NCBI RefSeq assembly: GCF_008079445.1
Contig: NZ_VRYH01000014.1
Span: forward strand, 1 to 39,497
Direction of reading: 5' to 3'
DNA: 39,497 bases
Source: Aidingimonas lacisalsi
Lineage (GTDB): Bacteria; Pseudomonadota; Gammaproteobacteria; Pseudomonadales; Halomonadaceae
Shown here: in pieces, positions 24,677-33,845 of the stretch
Numbering within the stretch: the stretch's first letter is position 1
Layout of the letters: each line of letters starts with the position of its first letter
The notes under the pieces: model-generated
What the model saw: the letters and a program-made list of their open reading frames with translations, nothing else
What the model was told of the DNA's origin: nothing
Databases searched by the model: none
Position numbers and translations under genes: made by a program

Positions 24677-25141
24677 CTATAGAAAGGTGGGAAATAGCGG
24701 AATGGGTAGCCTGAGGAACCCCAGGAACACCACGCCGACAACGGCCGTGAGCCCCCCGATGCCGATGAGCGAAAACCGGAGAGACACGGTTCGTACCGTC
24801 AAAAGGACAATGGACATGAACAGAACGGTAGACACGATGTAGCCGAGATAGCGGATTGCGATCAGATAGACCACGCTCAACAGGTAGACACTCGCCACGC
24901 GCCACATTCTATCGAATCTCGGTGTATCACTTTGGCTTTTGTCCTGCTCACCTCCCTGCTCCGTGACGGTCCTTTTCCTGGTCAGCTCGCCCAAGATGAG
25001 AAACCCGGAAAGGATAGCGACCGCCACGGAATATATGATGGGCATTTGAGCCGCTTCGCCCGGATAGCCCAATGCGTTAATATAGAAAAATCCAGCGAGT
25101 ATCAGGCCAAAAAATCCCATGACCAAGCGGCTCGTATTCAC
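24677..25141 (-). CDS. Tripartite tricarboxylate transporter small subunit (TctB type)
   Basis: 154 residues starting at a GTG (25141) with a strong AGGAGG five to six bases upstream, which decides the start. Four hydrophobic segments are seen (LVMGFFGLILAGFFYINALG, IIYSVAVAILSGFLILGE, VASVYLLSVVYLIAIRYLG, GIGGLTAVVGVVFLGFL) with a charged loop after the second. Length and topology match TctB. It lies between the TctC and TctA genes with short gaps. Confidence 0.88.
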   Translation of the reverse strand: MNTSRLVMGFFGLILAGFFYINALGYPGEAAQMPIIYSVAVAILSGFLILGELTRKRTVTEQGGEQDKSQSDTPRFDRMWRVASVYLLSVVYLIAIRYLGYIVSTVLFMSIVLLTVRTVSLRFSLIGIGGLTAVVGVVFLGFLRLPIPLFPTFL

Positions 25142-25178
25142 ATTAACCTCCTATGGATAATGAAGCCCAATCAAGGTG

Positions 25179-26141
25179 TCAGGCGTCGTCCTCGACCTTT
25201 TCCCAGATATCCTGATACTCGGATTCCATATCAGTAATCATCTGTTCGTAATCCTCTCCGGTCACAACATCGATATTGAACGCGCTGTCCTCCGCTTGCT
25301 GCAGGAATTCCTCATTTTCGGCTAGCTCCTCGAACGCCTCTATGAGGTTCTGACGTGCCTCATCAGGGATATCGGCAGGCGCACTGTACCCGCGTGATGA
25401 CCCAGCCACGACGTCGATATCCATCTCCTTCAACGTGGGCACATCCGGGATCATATCGAGACGTTCTTCGGCTAATACCGCCAAGGGCTTCAGGTCACCG
25501 GACTGGATCTGACTGTAGACAATGCCGACGTTATTGAAGCTGGCATCAATCTTGCCACCCATAGCTGCAGTGGCGGAAGGACCATCCCCTTCGAAGGGAA
25601 CCTTCTCGAACTTCAAGCCGGATGCTCGCTCGACCATAATGGTCGAGAAATAGTCATCCCCGCCCACACCAGAGTTACCGACGGTCACCGTGCCCGGTGA
25701 TTCTTCAGCAGCTTCGAAGAGATCCTCAACGGTATCGTACGGACTATCCTCACCAACCACGATGATCCCCGGATCGGTGATCACATTGGCGATAGGCGTC
25801 AGTTCATCGACGTTGTACTGCATTTCTTCGTTGATGAGGTAATTAGTCATCAACATTGGGGTATTGGTGATGCTGATCACCGTGCCATCGTTCGGACTCT
25901 GCTTGGCCAAGCGGGTCCATGCAATGCCACCGGTAGCGCCGGGAATGTACTCATTGACGAACTCGACATCGAGAATATCGCTCAAATAAGGCTGGGCCAA
26001 TTGCGCCAACGCATCACTTCCGCCCCCGGCCTTGAACCCCTGCAATACCCTGATTTCATCGCCAGCCGAATACTCGGCATTTGCGGTAATTGGTAGGGCC
26101 ATTGCAGTCATGATAGTGGCGGTCAATAGCTTTATTTTCAT
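25179..26141 (-). CDS. Tripartite tricarboxylate transporter binding protein (TctC/BUG type)
   Basis: 320 residues with a signal peptide (KLLTATIMTAMALPITANA, cleavage near residue 22). Mature family motifs: IRVLQGFKAGGGSDALAQLA near the N-terminus, VEFVNEYIPGATGGIAWTRL (the P-G-A-G-G loop), and GTVTVGNSGVGGDDYFSTIM. It captures the solute in the periplasm. The C-terminus is very acidic (MITDMESEYQDIWEKVEDDA), common in halophile secreted proteins. It is the first gene of the minus-strand operon, divergent from the IlvD-type gene across 143 bases. Confidence 0.92.
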   Translation of the reverse strand: MKIKLLTATIMTAMALPITANAEYSAGDEIRVLQGFKAGGGSDALAQLAQPYLSDILDVEFVNEYIPGATGGIAWTRLAKQSPNDGTVISITNTPMLMTNYLINEEMQYNVDELTPIANVITDPGIIVVGEDSPYDTVEDLFEAAEESPGTVTVGNSGVGGDDYFSTIMVERASGLKFEKVPFEGDGPSATAAMGGKIDASFNNVGIVYSQIQSGDLKPLAVLAEERLDMIPDVPTLKEMDIDVVAGSSRGYSAPADIPDEARQNLIEAFEELAENEEFLQQAEDSAFNIDVVTGEDYEQMITDMESEYQDIWEKVEDDA

Positions 26142-26208
26142 CGCGTGAACTCCAAGTGGATTTTTATTTGTTGCGTGCCATCAAAACGTAGTACTCTATC
26201 AATCATAT

Positions 26209-26228
26209 TGTCAATAATATTATTGACA
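26209..26228. promoter_or_regulatory. Perfect 20-bp palindrome, candidate GntR/FCD operator
   Basis: TGTCAATAATATTATTGACA is identical on both strands and lies in the 143-base divergent region between the TctC-type and IlvD-type genes. Its placement suits a single operator controlling both directions. The GntR/FCD regulator encoded at 28125 is the natural candidate ligand-responsive binder. Confidence 0.7.
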
Positions 26229-26284
26229 TGAAGACAAAGGTCTAAGAACCTGCAACGACGGCGATCCACAAAAGGAGGCAGTCC

Positions 26285-28015
26285 ATGAGCAAGAAGCATC
26301 ATAAGAGCGGTATGGCGACGCGTCTGACCAACTATGGCGATGAAGGGTTTTCGCTTTTCCTCCGCAAGGCCTTTATCAAGGGGATGGGGTATACGGACGA
26401 TGCCCTCTCACGGCCTGTGATCGGGATTGCCAATACTTTCAGTGGATACAACGCCTGCCATGGCAACGTCGATGCGCTAGTAGAGAGTGTAAAGCGCGGC
26501 GTGATGCTGGCAGGCGGCTTGCCGATTGACTTCCCTACTATTTCGCTGCATGAGTCCTTCTCCCACCCAACCAGCATGTATCTGCGGAATCTCATGGCGC
26601 TGGATACCGAAGAAATGATCCGAGCCCAGCCAATGGATGCGGTAGTGCTGATTGGTGGTTGCGATAAGACCGTGCCCGCCCAGCTGATGGCCGCCGCCAG
26701 TGCCGGAACGCCCGCCATCCAACTGGTCACCGGCCCGATGCTCAGCGGCTCTCATCGTGGCACACGAGTCGGCGCCTGCACCGACTGTCGTCGCTACTGG
26801 GCAGCGTATCGCGGTGAAGAGATCGACGATCAGGAAATCGTCGAGGTCAATGACAAGTTGGTGCCCACTGTGGGTACCTGTTCGGTGATGGGTACGGCCA
26901 GCACCATGGCCTGTCTTGCCGAAGCCATGGGCATGATGCTGCCCGACAGTGCTACCGCACCGGCGGTCTATGCCGACCGCCATCGCATCGCCGAACAGAC
27001 GGGTAGCGAAGCCGTACGTATCGCCGGGTCGCGTATCGCGCCGTCCGATATCATGACCGAAGCCGCCTTCGAAAATGCCTTGCGTGTTCTACTAGCCATC
27101 GGCGGTTCCACCAACGCGCTGATTCACCTCACCGCCATCGCCGGTCGTCTGGGAATCGATGTGGATCTCGAGGCCTTCGACCGCATGAGCAACGAGACAC
27201 CGGTTCTGGTCGACCTCAAACCTTCCGGCGAGCATTACATGGAACATCTCCACCAGGCAGGCGGTCTGGCAGCGGTGTTGCATGAACTGCGCCCGTTACT
27301 CAATCTCGATACCCCAACCATCAACGGTCGGACCCTCGGCGAGAATCTCGATACCTCGGTGCGCATCATCAATCAGCAAGTGGTTCGTCCCAGCACCGAC
27401 CCGATCTACGCCCAGGGTGGGATGGCCGTATTGAACGGTAACCTCGCACCGCACGGCGCTATCATCAAACAGTCCGCAGCCTCGCGAGATTTGATGAGGC
27501 ACAGCGGCCGTGCCGTGGTGTTCGCCTCGATGGAAGACTTGGCAAAACGCATCGACGACCCGAATCTAGATGTCAATGCCGATGACATACTGGTGCTGCA
27601 GAACATTGGCCCCAAGGGGGCTCCGGGAATGCCCGAGGCAGGCTACATCCCGATTCCCAAGAAGCTCGCCTCGCAAGGTGTGAAGGACATGGTACGTATC
27701 TCCGATGGCCGCATGAGCGGTACTGCCGCTGGTACTATCGTGCTACACGTCTCACCTGAAGCCGCCGACGGTGGACCATTGGCCTTGGTCAGAACCGGCG
27801 ACATCATTCGCCTCGACGTCACCGGTCGGCGGTTGGAGCTCGAGGTCGACGACGAGCAACTGGCGCGGCGCCGGGAACAATTGCCGCCATCCCCCTCCGC
27901 CACAGGGCAGAGTGGCTATCAAAAGCTGTTCATGGAGCAAATACTTCAAGCAGAGGAAGGCTGCGATTTCCGTTATTGCCGACAAGCGCCGACGCGCCGG
28001 GTGCCGCGGCGTTGA
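26285..28015 (+). CDS. IlvD/Edd-family sugar-acid dehydratase
   Basis: 576 residues. AAAGGAGG seven bases before the ATG fixes the start. Three cysteines for a [2Fe-2S] cluster are in place: C58 in YNACHGN, C126 in IGGCDKT (with K128 at the Mg site) and C199 in VGTCSVMG. C-terminal SDGRMSGTAAG is also conserved. The chain resembles aldonate dehydratases (L-arabinonate, D-xylonate, D-galactonate types) more than isoleucine-pathway IlvD: it opens with LTNYGDEGFSLFLRKAF and sits with sugar-acid genes. It would turn an aldonic acid into the 2-keto-3-deoxy acid used by the DapA-type enzyme. Confidence 0.88.
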   Translation: MSKKHHKSGMATRLTNYGDEGFSLFLRKAFIKGMGYTDDALSRPVIGIANTFSGYNACHGNVDALVESVKRGVMLAGGLPIDFPTISLHESFSHPTSMYLRNLMALDTEEMIRAQPMDAVVLIGGCDKTVPAQLMAAASAGTPAIQLVTGPMLSGSHRGTRVGACTDCRRYWAAYRGEEIDDQEIVEVNDKLVPTVGTCSVMGTASTMACLAEAMGMMLPDSATAPAVYADRHRIAEQTGSEAVRIAGSRIAPSDIMTEAAFENALRVLLAIGGSTNALIHLTAIAGRLGIDVDLEAFDRMSNETPVLVDLKPSGEHYMEHLHQAGGLAAVLHELRPLLNLDTPTINGRTLGENLDTSVRIINQQVVRPSTDPIYAQGGMAVLNGNLAPHGAIIKQSAASRDLMRHSGRAVVFASMEDLAKRIDDPNLDVNADDILVLQNIGPKGAPGMPEAGYIPIPKKLASQGVKDMVRISDGRMSGTAAGTIVLHVSPEAADGGPLALVRTGDIIRLDVTGRRLELEVDDEQLARRREQLPPSPSATGQSGYQKLFMEQILQAEEGCDFRYCRQAPTRRVPRR

Positions 28016-28124
28016 TACAGTTCGGCGACAACCCCTGATACCATGACAGGAATTGATTCCGTGAGCCGGGAAACCCCATACTCCGGTCGATTCCAGCACC
28101 GCAACCTGGTCAGGATACACTCAC

Positions 28125-28814
28125 ATGGCAAAGCCTCAACGCAACGAACCTAGCGTTCCCATGGAACCCCTCGGCGTCGAGGAGATCGTCGCCGCTGTGG
28201 AAGAGGACATCGTTCTCGGGAGACTCAACCCTCGTGAGCGCCTGGTGGAAGAAGACCTGATGGAACGCTTCAACGGCAAACGCCACATCGTGCGACAGGC
28301 GCTTTTCCAGCTTGAGACCATCGGGCTCGTCGAACGCATCAAGAATCGCGGCGCCTTCGTCAAGGTCTATACACCAGAGGAAGTGGAAGACCTCTATGCC
28401 ATACGTGAACTGCTCGAGGTCGCTGGTATCGAAGCCCTGCCCTTGCCGGCTCCCGAGGGGCTACTCGAGAAATTACGAGACATTCAGCGTCAACATACCG
28501 CAGCAGTGGAACAGTTGGATATACGCAGCATCTTCCGTCTGAACATTGCCTTCCATCAGGTACTGTTCGCCGCTAGCGGTAATGCCTACCTATCTGAAAC
28601 TATCAATGAATTCGCTCAGAAGACACATGCGATCCGTTTTGCTGCAATCACTGATCTGGAAAGCCTGAAAAAAGCAAGGGACGAGCATATTGCTATGATC
28701 GAAGCGATAGAGCAGCAGGATCGTCAGCGGCTTCGTGAACTTTGCCGTCAGCATATCCAACCTTCGAAAGAGAGCTATATCAAGATGTATAAACTGCGTC
28801 TAGGACATAGCTGA
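28125..28814 (+). CDS. GntR-family regulator with FCD domain
   Basis: 229 residues. Residues about 18-85 are the GntR winged helix (IVLGRLNPRERLVEEDLMER, then KRHIVRQALFQLETIGLVER). Residues about 90-220 are an all-helical FCD domain with metal-ligand-type histidines in LNIAFHQVLFAASG, ARDEHIAMIEAI and CRQHIQPSKESY. FadR-subfamily members with metal-binding FCD domains typically sense sugar acids or other small acids. It follows the dehydratase by 109 bases in the same direction and probably represses the divergent sugar-acid operons from the 20-bp palindrome. Confidence 0.88.
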   Translation: MAKPQRNEPSVPMEPLGVEEIVAAVEEDIVLGRLNPRERLVEEDLMERFNGKRHIVRQALFQLETIGLVERIKNRGAFVKVYTPEEVEDLYAIRELLEVAGIEALPLPAPEGLLEKLRDIQRQHTAAVEQLDIRSIFRLNIAFHQVLFAASGNAYLSETINEFAQKTHAIRFAAITDLESLKKARDEHIAMIEAIEQQDRQRLRELCRQHIQPSKESYIKMYKLRLGHS

Positions 28815-28927
28815 TGTGTAGAATCTCGTTGTATCCCGAGCTAAGGCCTTTCATTGAGCGTGAGGCGCTTCATGTTCGGTGACCAACCGTACCGGTACTG
28901 CTACAGCAGTTACATCAAATTAGAGCC

Positions 28928-29045
28928 TCTTATCGCGACTGAAGTCGCTCCTACGACAACCAGTGCCGATAGAATGCCGTGATGAAGGGGTTGTAGGAGC
29001 GGTTTCAACCGCGATGTGGGGCGCTTGCCCTGCCTTGGTGGCACC
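28928..29045. repeat. REP pair (cluster 3)
   Basis: One ATCGCGACTGAAGTCGCTCC arm at 28932 and one GGAGCGGTTTCAACCGC arm at about 28997 flank the standard spacer (CAACCAGTGCCGAT to GGGGTTGTAGG). It lies between the GntR/FCD gene and hutC. The remaining bases of 28815-29189 hold only the hutC upstream region. Confidence 0.85.
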
Positions 29046-29155
29046 TCAGGCGGACTGAGCACAAACACAATGTGACCTGCAAGCGCCCTCCTGCCTAATA
29101 TCAACATTCGCCATGCCTATGGCTGCAACCGGGGCACATGCCAGATAGACTATTT

Positions 29156-29165
29156 TGTATAGACA
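29156..29165. promoter_or_regulatory. Candidate HutC site upstream of hutC
   Basis: TGTATAGACA differs by one base from the TGTATATACA found at the other hut promoters and lies 25 bases before the hutC start, fitting autoregulation. Confidence 0.55.
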
Positions 29166-29189
29166 TTTTAGCAAAAGGACCCCCCGGAC

Positions 29190-29906
29190 ATGGCCACGCC
29201 CCTCCCACGCTACCTCCAGATTCAGCATCACCTGCTGGAGAAGATACAAAGCGGTGAATGGCCGGCAAATCATCAGATCCCTGTTGAGGAGCAGTTGGCC
29301 AAGGATTTCGGCGTCAGTCGAATGACCGCTAACAAGGCGATCCGTGACCTCGTGCAGCAAGGTTATCTAACTCGGCAAGCCGGGCTTGGAACCTTTGTCA
29401 CTGACCGCAAGGCAGAGTCTCCACTACTCGATGTCCATAATATTGCCGATGAGGTCCGTTCCAGGGGGCATGACTATCACAATGACGTACTGACCCGAGA
29501 GGTCATCGCGGCGGATGATGAAATCGCATTACGTCTCGGCGTCCGGCTAGGCAGCCAAGTGTTCCATACATGTTTGGTTCACTACGAGAATGACACCCCC
29601 ATCCAGTTAGAGAATCGCTACGTCAACCCACGTTGGGTACCGGGTTATCTGGAAACCGACTTCAATCGACAAACACCCAATGAAGTCTTGGTCGCTGCCT
29701 GCCCCATCAGCGACATTGAACACATCGTTGAAGCCCTACTGGTGGATGCAGAAACGGCGGAATGGCTCGCTATCGATACCACGACACCCTGCCTGAGCAT
29801 GATCCGGCGCACCTGGTCAGGTGAGCAGTTGATCAGCTATGCGCGGCTGATTCATCCGGGAGATCGTTACAAACTCCGCTCATCGGTGCATCGGCCAGAC
29901 GCCTAG
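29190..29906 (+). CDS. hutC: Histidine utilisation repressor HutC
   Basis: 238 residues. The N-terminal GntR helix-turn-helix (RYLQIQHHLLEKIQSGEWPA, then QLAKDFGVSRMTANKAIRDL) is followed by a UTRA effector domain (DIEHIVEALLVDAETAEWLA, then PCLSMIRRTWSGEQLISYAR). The VSRMTANKA helix and the late RRTW segment are typical of HutC, which releases DNA when urocanate accumulates. The gene is adjacent to the hut genes and TGTA-N2-TACA-type sites lie before it and before both flanking divergent genes. Confidence 0.92.
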   Translation: MATPLPRYLQIQHHLLEKIQSGEWPANHQIPVEEQLAKDFGVSRMTANKAIRDLVQQGYLTRQAGLGTFVTDRKAESPLLDVHNIADEVRSRGHDYHNDVLTREVIAADDEIALRLGVRLGSQVFHTCLVHYENDTPIQLENRYVNPRWVPGYLETDFNRQTPNEVLVAACPISDIEHIVEALLVDAETAEWLAIDTTTPCLSMIRRTWSGEQLISYARLIHPGDRYKLRSSVHRPDA

Positions 29907-29940
29907 CCTGACAAGACGCTAAAGCATGAGCGGCGAGACC

Positions 29941-29959
29941 AAACCTCCCAGGAGGCTTT
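29941..29959. terminator. Possible bidirectional terminator
   Basis: AAACCTCCCAGGAGGCTTT can form a short GC hairpin flanked by A and T runs between the convergent ends of hutC and the YjiH-type gene. The stem is short, so this is a weak candidate. Confidence 0.4.
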
Positions 29960-29984
29960 CACGCTTGACTGGGTATTGGCGAGA

Positions 29985-31307
29985 TCAGCCTGCCAGGGTC
30001 TGAACCAGATAGCCGGTCGGCACGGCCAGCAGCAGGCTCAGAGCGACCCGAATGAACCACACTAACAACATACGTCCCACGGAGAGGGGAATACTGGTGG
30101 AGAGAATGCAGGGAATCGAAGCCGAGAAAAACAGCACTGCGGAAACCGAAACGACACCGGCGGCGAAGCGCGCTGCGAACTCGGCGTCTGCCATCAGCAG
30201 GGCCGGAAGGAACATCTCAGCAAGCCCCGAGGCAGATGCCTGAGCCAGCGCCGCAGCATCACCCAGCCCCCAGATTGCCACAAAGGGGTAAAAAAGCCAG
30301 CCGAGCCATTCGAATAGCGGCGTGTACTTGGCGGCTAACAGGCCAATCAAGCCAACAGACATGATCGATGGCAGGATGCTGATGGCCATCACCAGTCCTT
30401 CCTTGAAGTTGAACGCGACGCTGCGGTGCAGACCGGGAGCCTGGGCGGCGATTTCCAGGCCGGTGTGCCAGGCGGTGGTGAAGCGTTTGCCGGGCGCCAC
30501 CTCCGGCTCGCCATCCGCAGCGCTGTTGTCCATCCGCGAGAGTGGTGGCAGGCGCACGGTTATCGCGGTGACGATGAAAGTGATCAGCAGGGTCAGCCAG
30601 AAGTAGAGGTTCCACACGCTCATCAAGTCGAGGGTTCTCGCCACGATAATCATGAAGGTGGCGGAGACCGTGGAAAAGCCGGTAGCGATGATGGCCGCCT
30701 CCCGCGCCGAATACTGGCCGGCCTGATAGACCCGGTTGGTGATCAGCAACCCAATGGAGTAGCTGCCCACAAAGGAGGCCACCGCATCGATGGCCGATCG
30801 CCCCGGGGTGCGCCAGATTGGCCGCATTACCGGCTGTACCAGCACGCCGATCAATTCCAGCAAACCATAGCTGATCAGCAGCGCCAGGAAGATGGCACCG
30901 ATCGGTACGATCAATCCCACCGGGATCACCAGCTTATCAAACAGGAAAGGCAACATGTCCGGCTCATGCAGGAAGGCTGGCCCCCAACCGGTCAAGGCCA
31001 TCAGCGCCGCGGCGACGCCACCTACCTTGAGTACGGTGAAAATGCGTTCAGTGAGACTGTGGTTCCAATAGCCCCGGATAACCGGATAGGCGGCGCCGGC
31101 CACGATCAACGTCAGCGCATACAGCCCACTGGCATGACCCAGCAGATTACGCGCACCGGTCACCATATGGTCTAGCAGGATGGTGGTTTCGCCACCGATA
31201 TCGATTGGCACGAAGAATATCAGGATGCCCAGGAGGCTGGGCAGGAACAGTTTCACAAGCGTCGCAGCACCATGCCGCTGCCTTGCAGGAGAGTCCGGGG
31301 TATTCAT
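29985..31307 (-). CDS. YjiH-type membrane protein with nucleoside-gate domain
   Basis: The ATG at 31307 (MNTPDSPARQRHGAATLVKL) has AAGAGG upstream; 440 residues. There are about ten hydrophobic helices. The first block KLFLPSLLGILIFFVPI and the gate-domain region SAIDAVASFVGSYSIGLLIT match YjiH-family proteins, which often sit in hut clusters. Transport function is probable but unproved; histidine, urocanate or another hut metabolite are candidates. It is divergent from hutI, and its promoter region contains a perfect TGTATATACA at 31363-31372, so it belongs to the HutC regulon. Confidence 0.8.
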   Translation of the reverse strand: MNTPDSPARQRHGAATLVKLFLPSLLGILIFFVPIDIGGETTILLDHMVTGARNLLGHASGLYALTLIVAGAAYPVIRGYWNHSLTERIFTVLKVGGVAAALMALTGWGPAFLHEPDMLPFLFDKLVIPVGLIVPIGAIFLALLISYGLLELIGVLVQPVMRPIWRTPGRSAIDAVASFVGSYSIGLLITNRVYQAGQYSAREAAIIATGFSTVSATFMIIVARTLDLMSVWNLYFWLTLLITFIVTAITVRLPPLSRMDNSAADGEPEVAPGKRFTTAWHTGLEIAAQAPGLHRSVAFNFKEGLVMAISILPSIMSVGLIGLLAAKYTPLFEWLGWLFYPFVAIWGLGDAAALAQASASGLAEMFLPALLMADAEFAARFAAGVVSVSAVLFFSASIPCILSTSIPLSVGRMLLVWFIRVALSLLLAVPTGYLVQTLAG

Positions 31308-31362
31308 GAACACGCCTCTTGTCGTGCGGTGATTGAATCGAACAGGCTTTTCAGTCTCGATA

Positions 31363-31372
31363 TGTATATACA
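31363..31372. promoter_or_regulatory. HutC-type operator before the YjiH-type gene
   Basis: TGTATATACA, a perfect palindrome of the TGTA-N2-TACA form reported for HutC, lies 56 bases upstream of the YjiH-type start. The region 31308-31621 has no gene and holds both divergent promoters. Confidence 0.7.
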
Positions 31373-31586
31373 ATAAAGTAAGCGATCGTGCGCGGCTCAC
31401 CTAGCGACGAGGGCTAGACATTGGTCTAATAATCGAATGTCCGCTTACCACCACCGTTCGCCACAAAACTATATATCTTATTGTTTTTTAATATATTTAA
31501 CTCTCCTCCCGGGTTTTCATCGAGCATCGCTATCAAACGAACCTGAGTGTCTCTGCCTTGACGCGGTCATGACGACTTGCCTTAAT

Positions 31587-31596
31587 TGTATATACA
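31587..31596. promoter_or_regulatory. HutC-type operator before hutI
   Basis: A second perfect TGTATATACA lies 26 bases upstream of the hutI start, just ahead of its GGAGGAG ribosome site, a position where bound repressor would block transcription of hutIGUH. Confidence 0.72.
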
Positions 31597-31621
31597 TTAA
31601 GTTTCCCCGGAGGAGCCCTCC

Positions 31622-32839
31622 ATGTCGAACACGACTCCCAAGCGTTGCCTGTGGCGTGATGTCACCGTTTTCGATGGCCTATGCACCCTGACCGAGCCCA
31701 AGGCAGTGATCACCGAGGGGACTCGGATCGTTTCCTTGACGTCGATGCGTGACTGGGATGCGAGCCAGGGCGAAGACTGCATGGATATGGGCCAAGGCGG
31801 CGTTATGACTCCCGGCCTGGTCGACTGTCACACTCACCTGGTATTCGGCGGTGAACGGGCAGACGAATTCGAGGCTCGTTTGGAGGGTGCCGGTTATGAA
31901 GAGATCGCACGTCGTGGCGGCGGCATCCTCAGCACCGTACGCGCCACCCGCGAGGCCAGCGAGGAGGAGCTATTCGCGCGAGCCCGTCCCCGACTCGAGG
32001 CGCTGATCGACGATGGCGTGACGACGGTAGAGATCAAGTCCGGCTATGGCCTCACGGTGGATGATGAGCTCAAGATGCTGCGTGTGGCGCGCCGACTCGG
32101 AGAAGCGCTCCCCGTGCGTGTGGTAACGACGCTGCTGGGTGCCCACGCCCTGCCACCGGAGTACCTGGACAACAGCGACGATTACATCGCCTTGGTTTGC
32201 GAGGAGATGATCCCGGCCGCTGCAGCCGACGGACTGGCCGATGCAGTGGACGTCTTCTGCGAGAAGATCGCCTTCTCGGTGGCCCAATGCGAACGCGTCT
32301 TTGAGGCTGCCAAGGTCCATGGCCTGCCCATCAAGGCCCATGCCGAGCAGCTCTCCAACCTGGGGGGTAGTGCCATGGCGGCGCGTCATGGTGCCCTGTC
32401 CGCCGACCATATCGAATACCTCGACGAGGCCGGTGTGAAAGCCATGCGTGAGGCCGGCAGCGTCGCTGTCATCCTCCCGGGCGCCTTCCATACCCTGCGC
32501 GAGACACAGCAGCCCCCCGTCGCATCGCTGCGCGAGGCCGGCGTACCCATGGCGGTGGCCACCGATGCCAATCCGGGCAGTTCGCCGCTGTTCATGCCCA
32601 CCTTAATGCTCAATATGGCCTGTACCCTGTTCCGTCTGACCCCCCAGGAGGCATTGGCCGGGATGACCGCCCACGGCGCCACTGCGCTTGGGCTCAACGG
32701 TCAGGGGCGAATTCGGGAAGGTGCTGACGCCGATCTGTGCATCTGGGACATCGACAGCCCGGCGGCACTCGCCTACGCGGTCCAACCCGGCCGCCTACGC
32801 CAGCGCCTGTTCGGGGGGGAGCTCACCCATGCCCGCTAA
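31622..32839 (+). CDS. hutI: Imidazolonepropionase HutI
   Basis: 405 residues, with GGAGGAG before the ATG. It is an amidohydrolase-superfamily enzyme that opens imidazolone-5-propionate to formimidoyl-glutamate, the third histidine-degradation step. Seen: [17 protein letters not shown] with metal ligands H70 and H72, [24 protein letters not shown] (substrate loop), [13 protein letters not shown] with a metal histidine, and [11 protein letters not shown] with the catalytic aspartate. It is the first gene of hutIGUH; its last 11 bases overlap hutG. Confidence 0.96.
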   Translation: MSNTTPKRCLWRDVTVFDGLCTLTEPKAVITEGTRIVSLTSMRDWDASQGEDCMDMGQGGVMTPGLVDCHTHLVFGGERADEFEARLEGAGYEEIARRGGGILSTVRATREASEEELFARARPRLEALIDDGVTTVEIKSGYGLTVDDELKMLRVARRLGEALPVRVVTTLLGAHALPPEYLDNSDDYIALVCEEMIPAAAADGLADAVDVFCEKIAFSVAQCERVFEAAKVHGLPIKAHAEQLSNLGGSAMAARHGALSADHIEYLDEAGVKAMREAGSVAVILPGAFHTLRETQQPPVASLREAGVPMAVATDANPGSSPLFMPTLMLNMACTLFRLTPQEALAGMTAHGATALGLNGQGRIREGADADLCIWDIDSPAALAYAVQPGRLRQRLFGGELTHAR

Positions 32840-33788
32840 GATGCCACTCGACAATGCCATCGACATGTCGCTCTGGCAGGGGCGTACCGACCCGGAGCCC
32901 GGTAGCGATCGCTGGCATCAGAGGATTCAGCCGCTGACCCAAGGGGCGACCCCCGGCTGTGCGCTATTGGGGTTCGCTTGCGATGCCGGCGTGGCGCGTA
33001 ATCAGGGCCGTACCGGTGCCGCCGGCGGCCCTGCCGCGCTACGCCGGGCCCTTGCACCACTGGCCTGGCACCGACATGGGTCGGTCTACGATTCCGGCGA
33101 CGTGCGTTGCGAGGGCGATGCCATGGAGGCGGCTCAGCAAGCACTTGCCGATCGCCTCGCCCCACTGCTCGATGCCGGCCACCTACCTATCGTTCTGGGC
33201 GGCGGCCACGAAATCGCCTATGCCAGCTGGAGTGGACTTGCCCGGCATCTGACGGACCGGGAGACCTCCCCGCGGATCGGTATCATCAATCTGGATGCCC
33301 ACTTCGATCTGCGCGATCCCCGGCATGTGCACTCTTCGGGCACGCCCTTCGCCCAGATCGCCGACGACTGTATACGGCGTGGCTGGCCATTCCGCTACGC
33401 TTGCCTGGGCGTGAGTCGCGCCGCCAACACTCAGGCGTTGTTCCAGCGCGCCGAGCAACTCAACGTGCTCGTCCGCGAGGACCGCGAGTTCGGTGCTTAT
33501 CGCCTCGACGCGATCCAGCGCGACCTGGAGCGTTTTATCGTCCACTGCGATCACGTCTACCTGACCATCGATCTCGATGTCCTGCCGGCCGCTGAGGCCC
33601 CGGGCGTTAGCGCCCCCGCCGCCCGCGGCGTGTCCCAGGCACTGCTCGAGCCCCTGATCGAGGTGATCCGCGACAGTGGCAAGTTGCGCCTGGCAGACCT
33701 GGCCGAGCTGAACCCTGATTTCGACCTGGACAACCGTACCGCCAGGGCCGCAGCCCGGCTCGTCCATCTTCTGACGCTGAATGGCTGA
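32829..33788 (+). CDS. hutG: Formimidoylglutamase HutG
   Basis: The ATG at 32829 ([20 protein letters not shown]) is chosen; the frame is open further upstream but that part lies within hutI. 319 residues, arginase/agmatinase family with a two-Mn site: H127 in [10 protein letters not shown]156, H158 and D160 in NLDAHFD, and D248 and D250 in [18 protein letters not shown]. It splits N-formimidoyl-glutamate into glutamate and formamide. Its presence, with no hutF gene in view, indicates the direct three-plus-one-step route. The 11-base overlap with hutI implies translational coupling. Confidence 0.95.
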   Translation: MPAKMPLDNAIDMSLWQGRTDPEPGSDRWHQRIQPLTQGATPGCALLGFACDAGVARNQGRTGAAGGPAALRRALAPLAWHRHGSVYDSGDVRCEGDAMEAAQQALADRLAPLLDAGHLPIVLGGGHEIAYASWSGLARHLTDRETSPRIGIINLDAHFDLRDPRHVHSSGTPFAQIADDCIRRGWPFRYACLGVSRAANTQALFQRAEQLNVLVREDREFGAYRLDAIQRDLERFIVHCDHVYLTIDLDVLPAAEAPGVSAPAARGVSQALLEPLIEVIRDSGKLRLADLAELNPDFDLDNRTARAAARLVHLLTLNG

Positions 33789-33845
33789 AGCGGCCGCCCC
33801 GCCTTCAACTCTTTAACCGACATGCTCTTTGCGAGGAACTCCAAG

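Noticed and set aside
32688-32828. Longer 5' extension of hutG (366 residues)
   Set aside because: The added part is the hutI C-terminus in another frame; the ATG at 32829 has a ribosome site and gives the normal family length.
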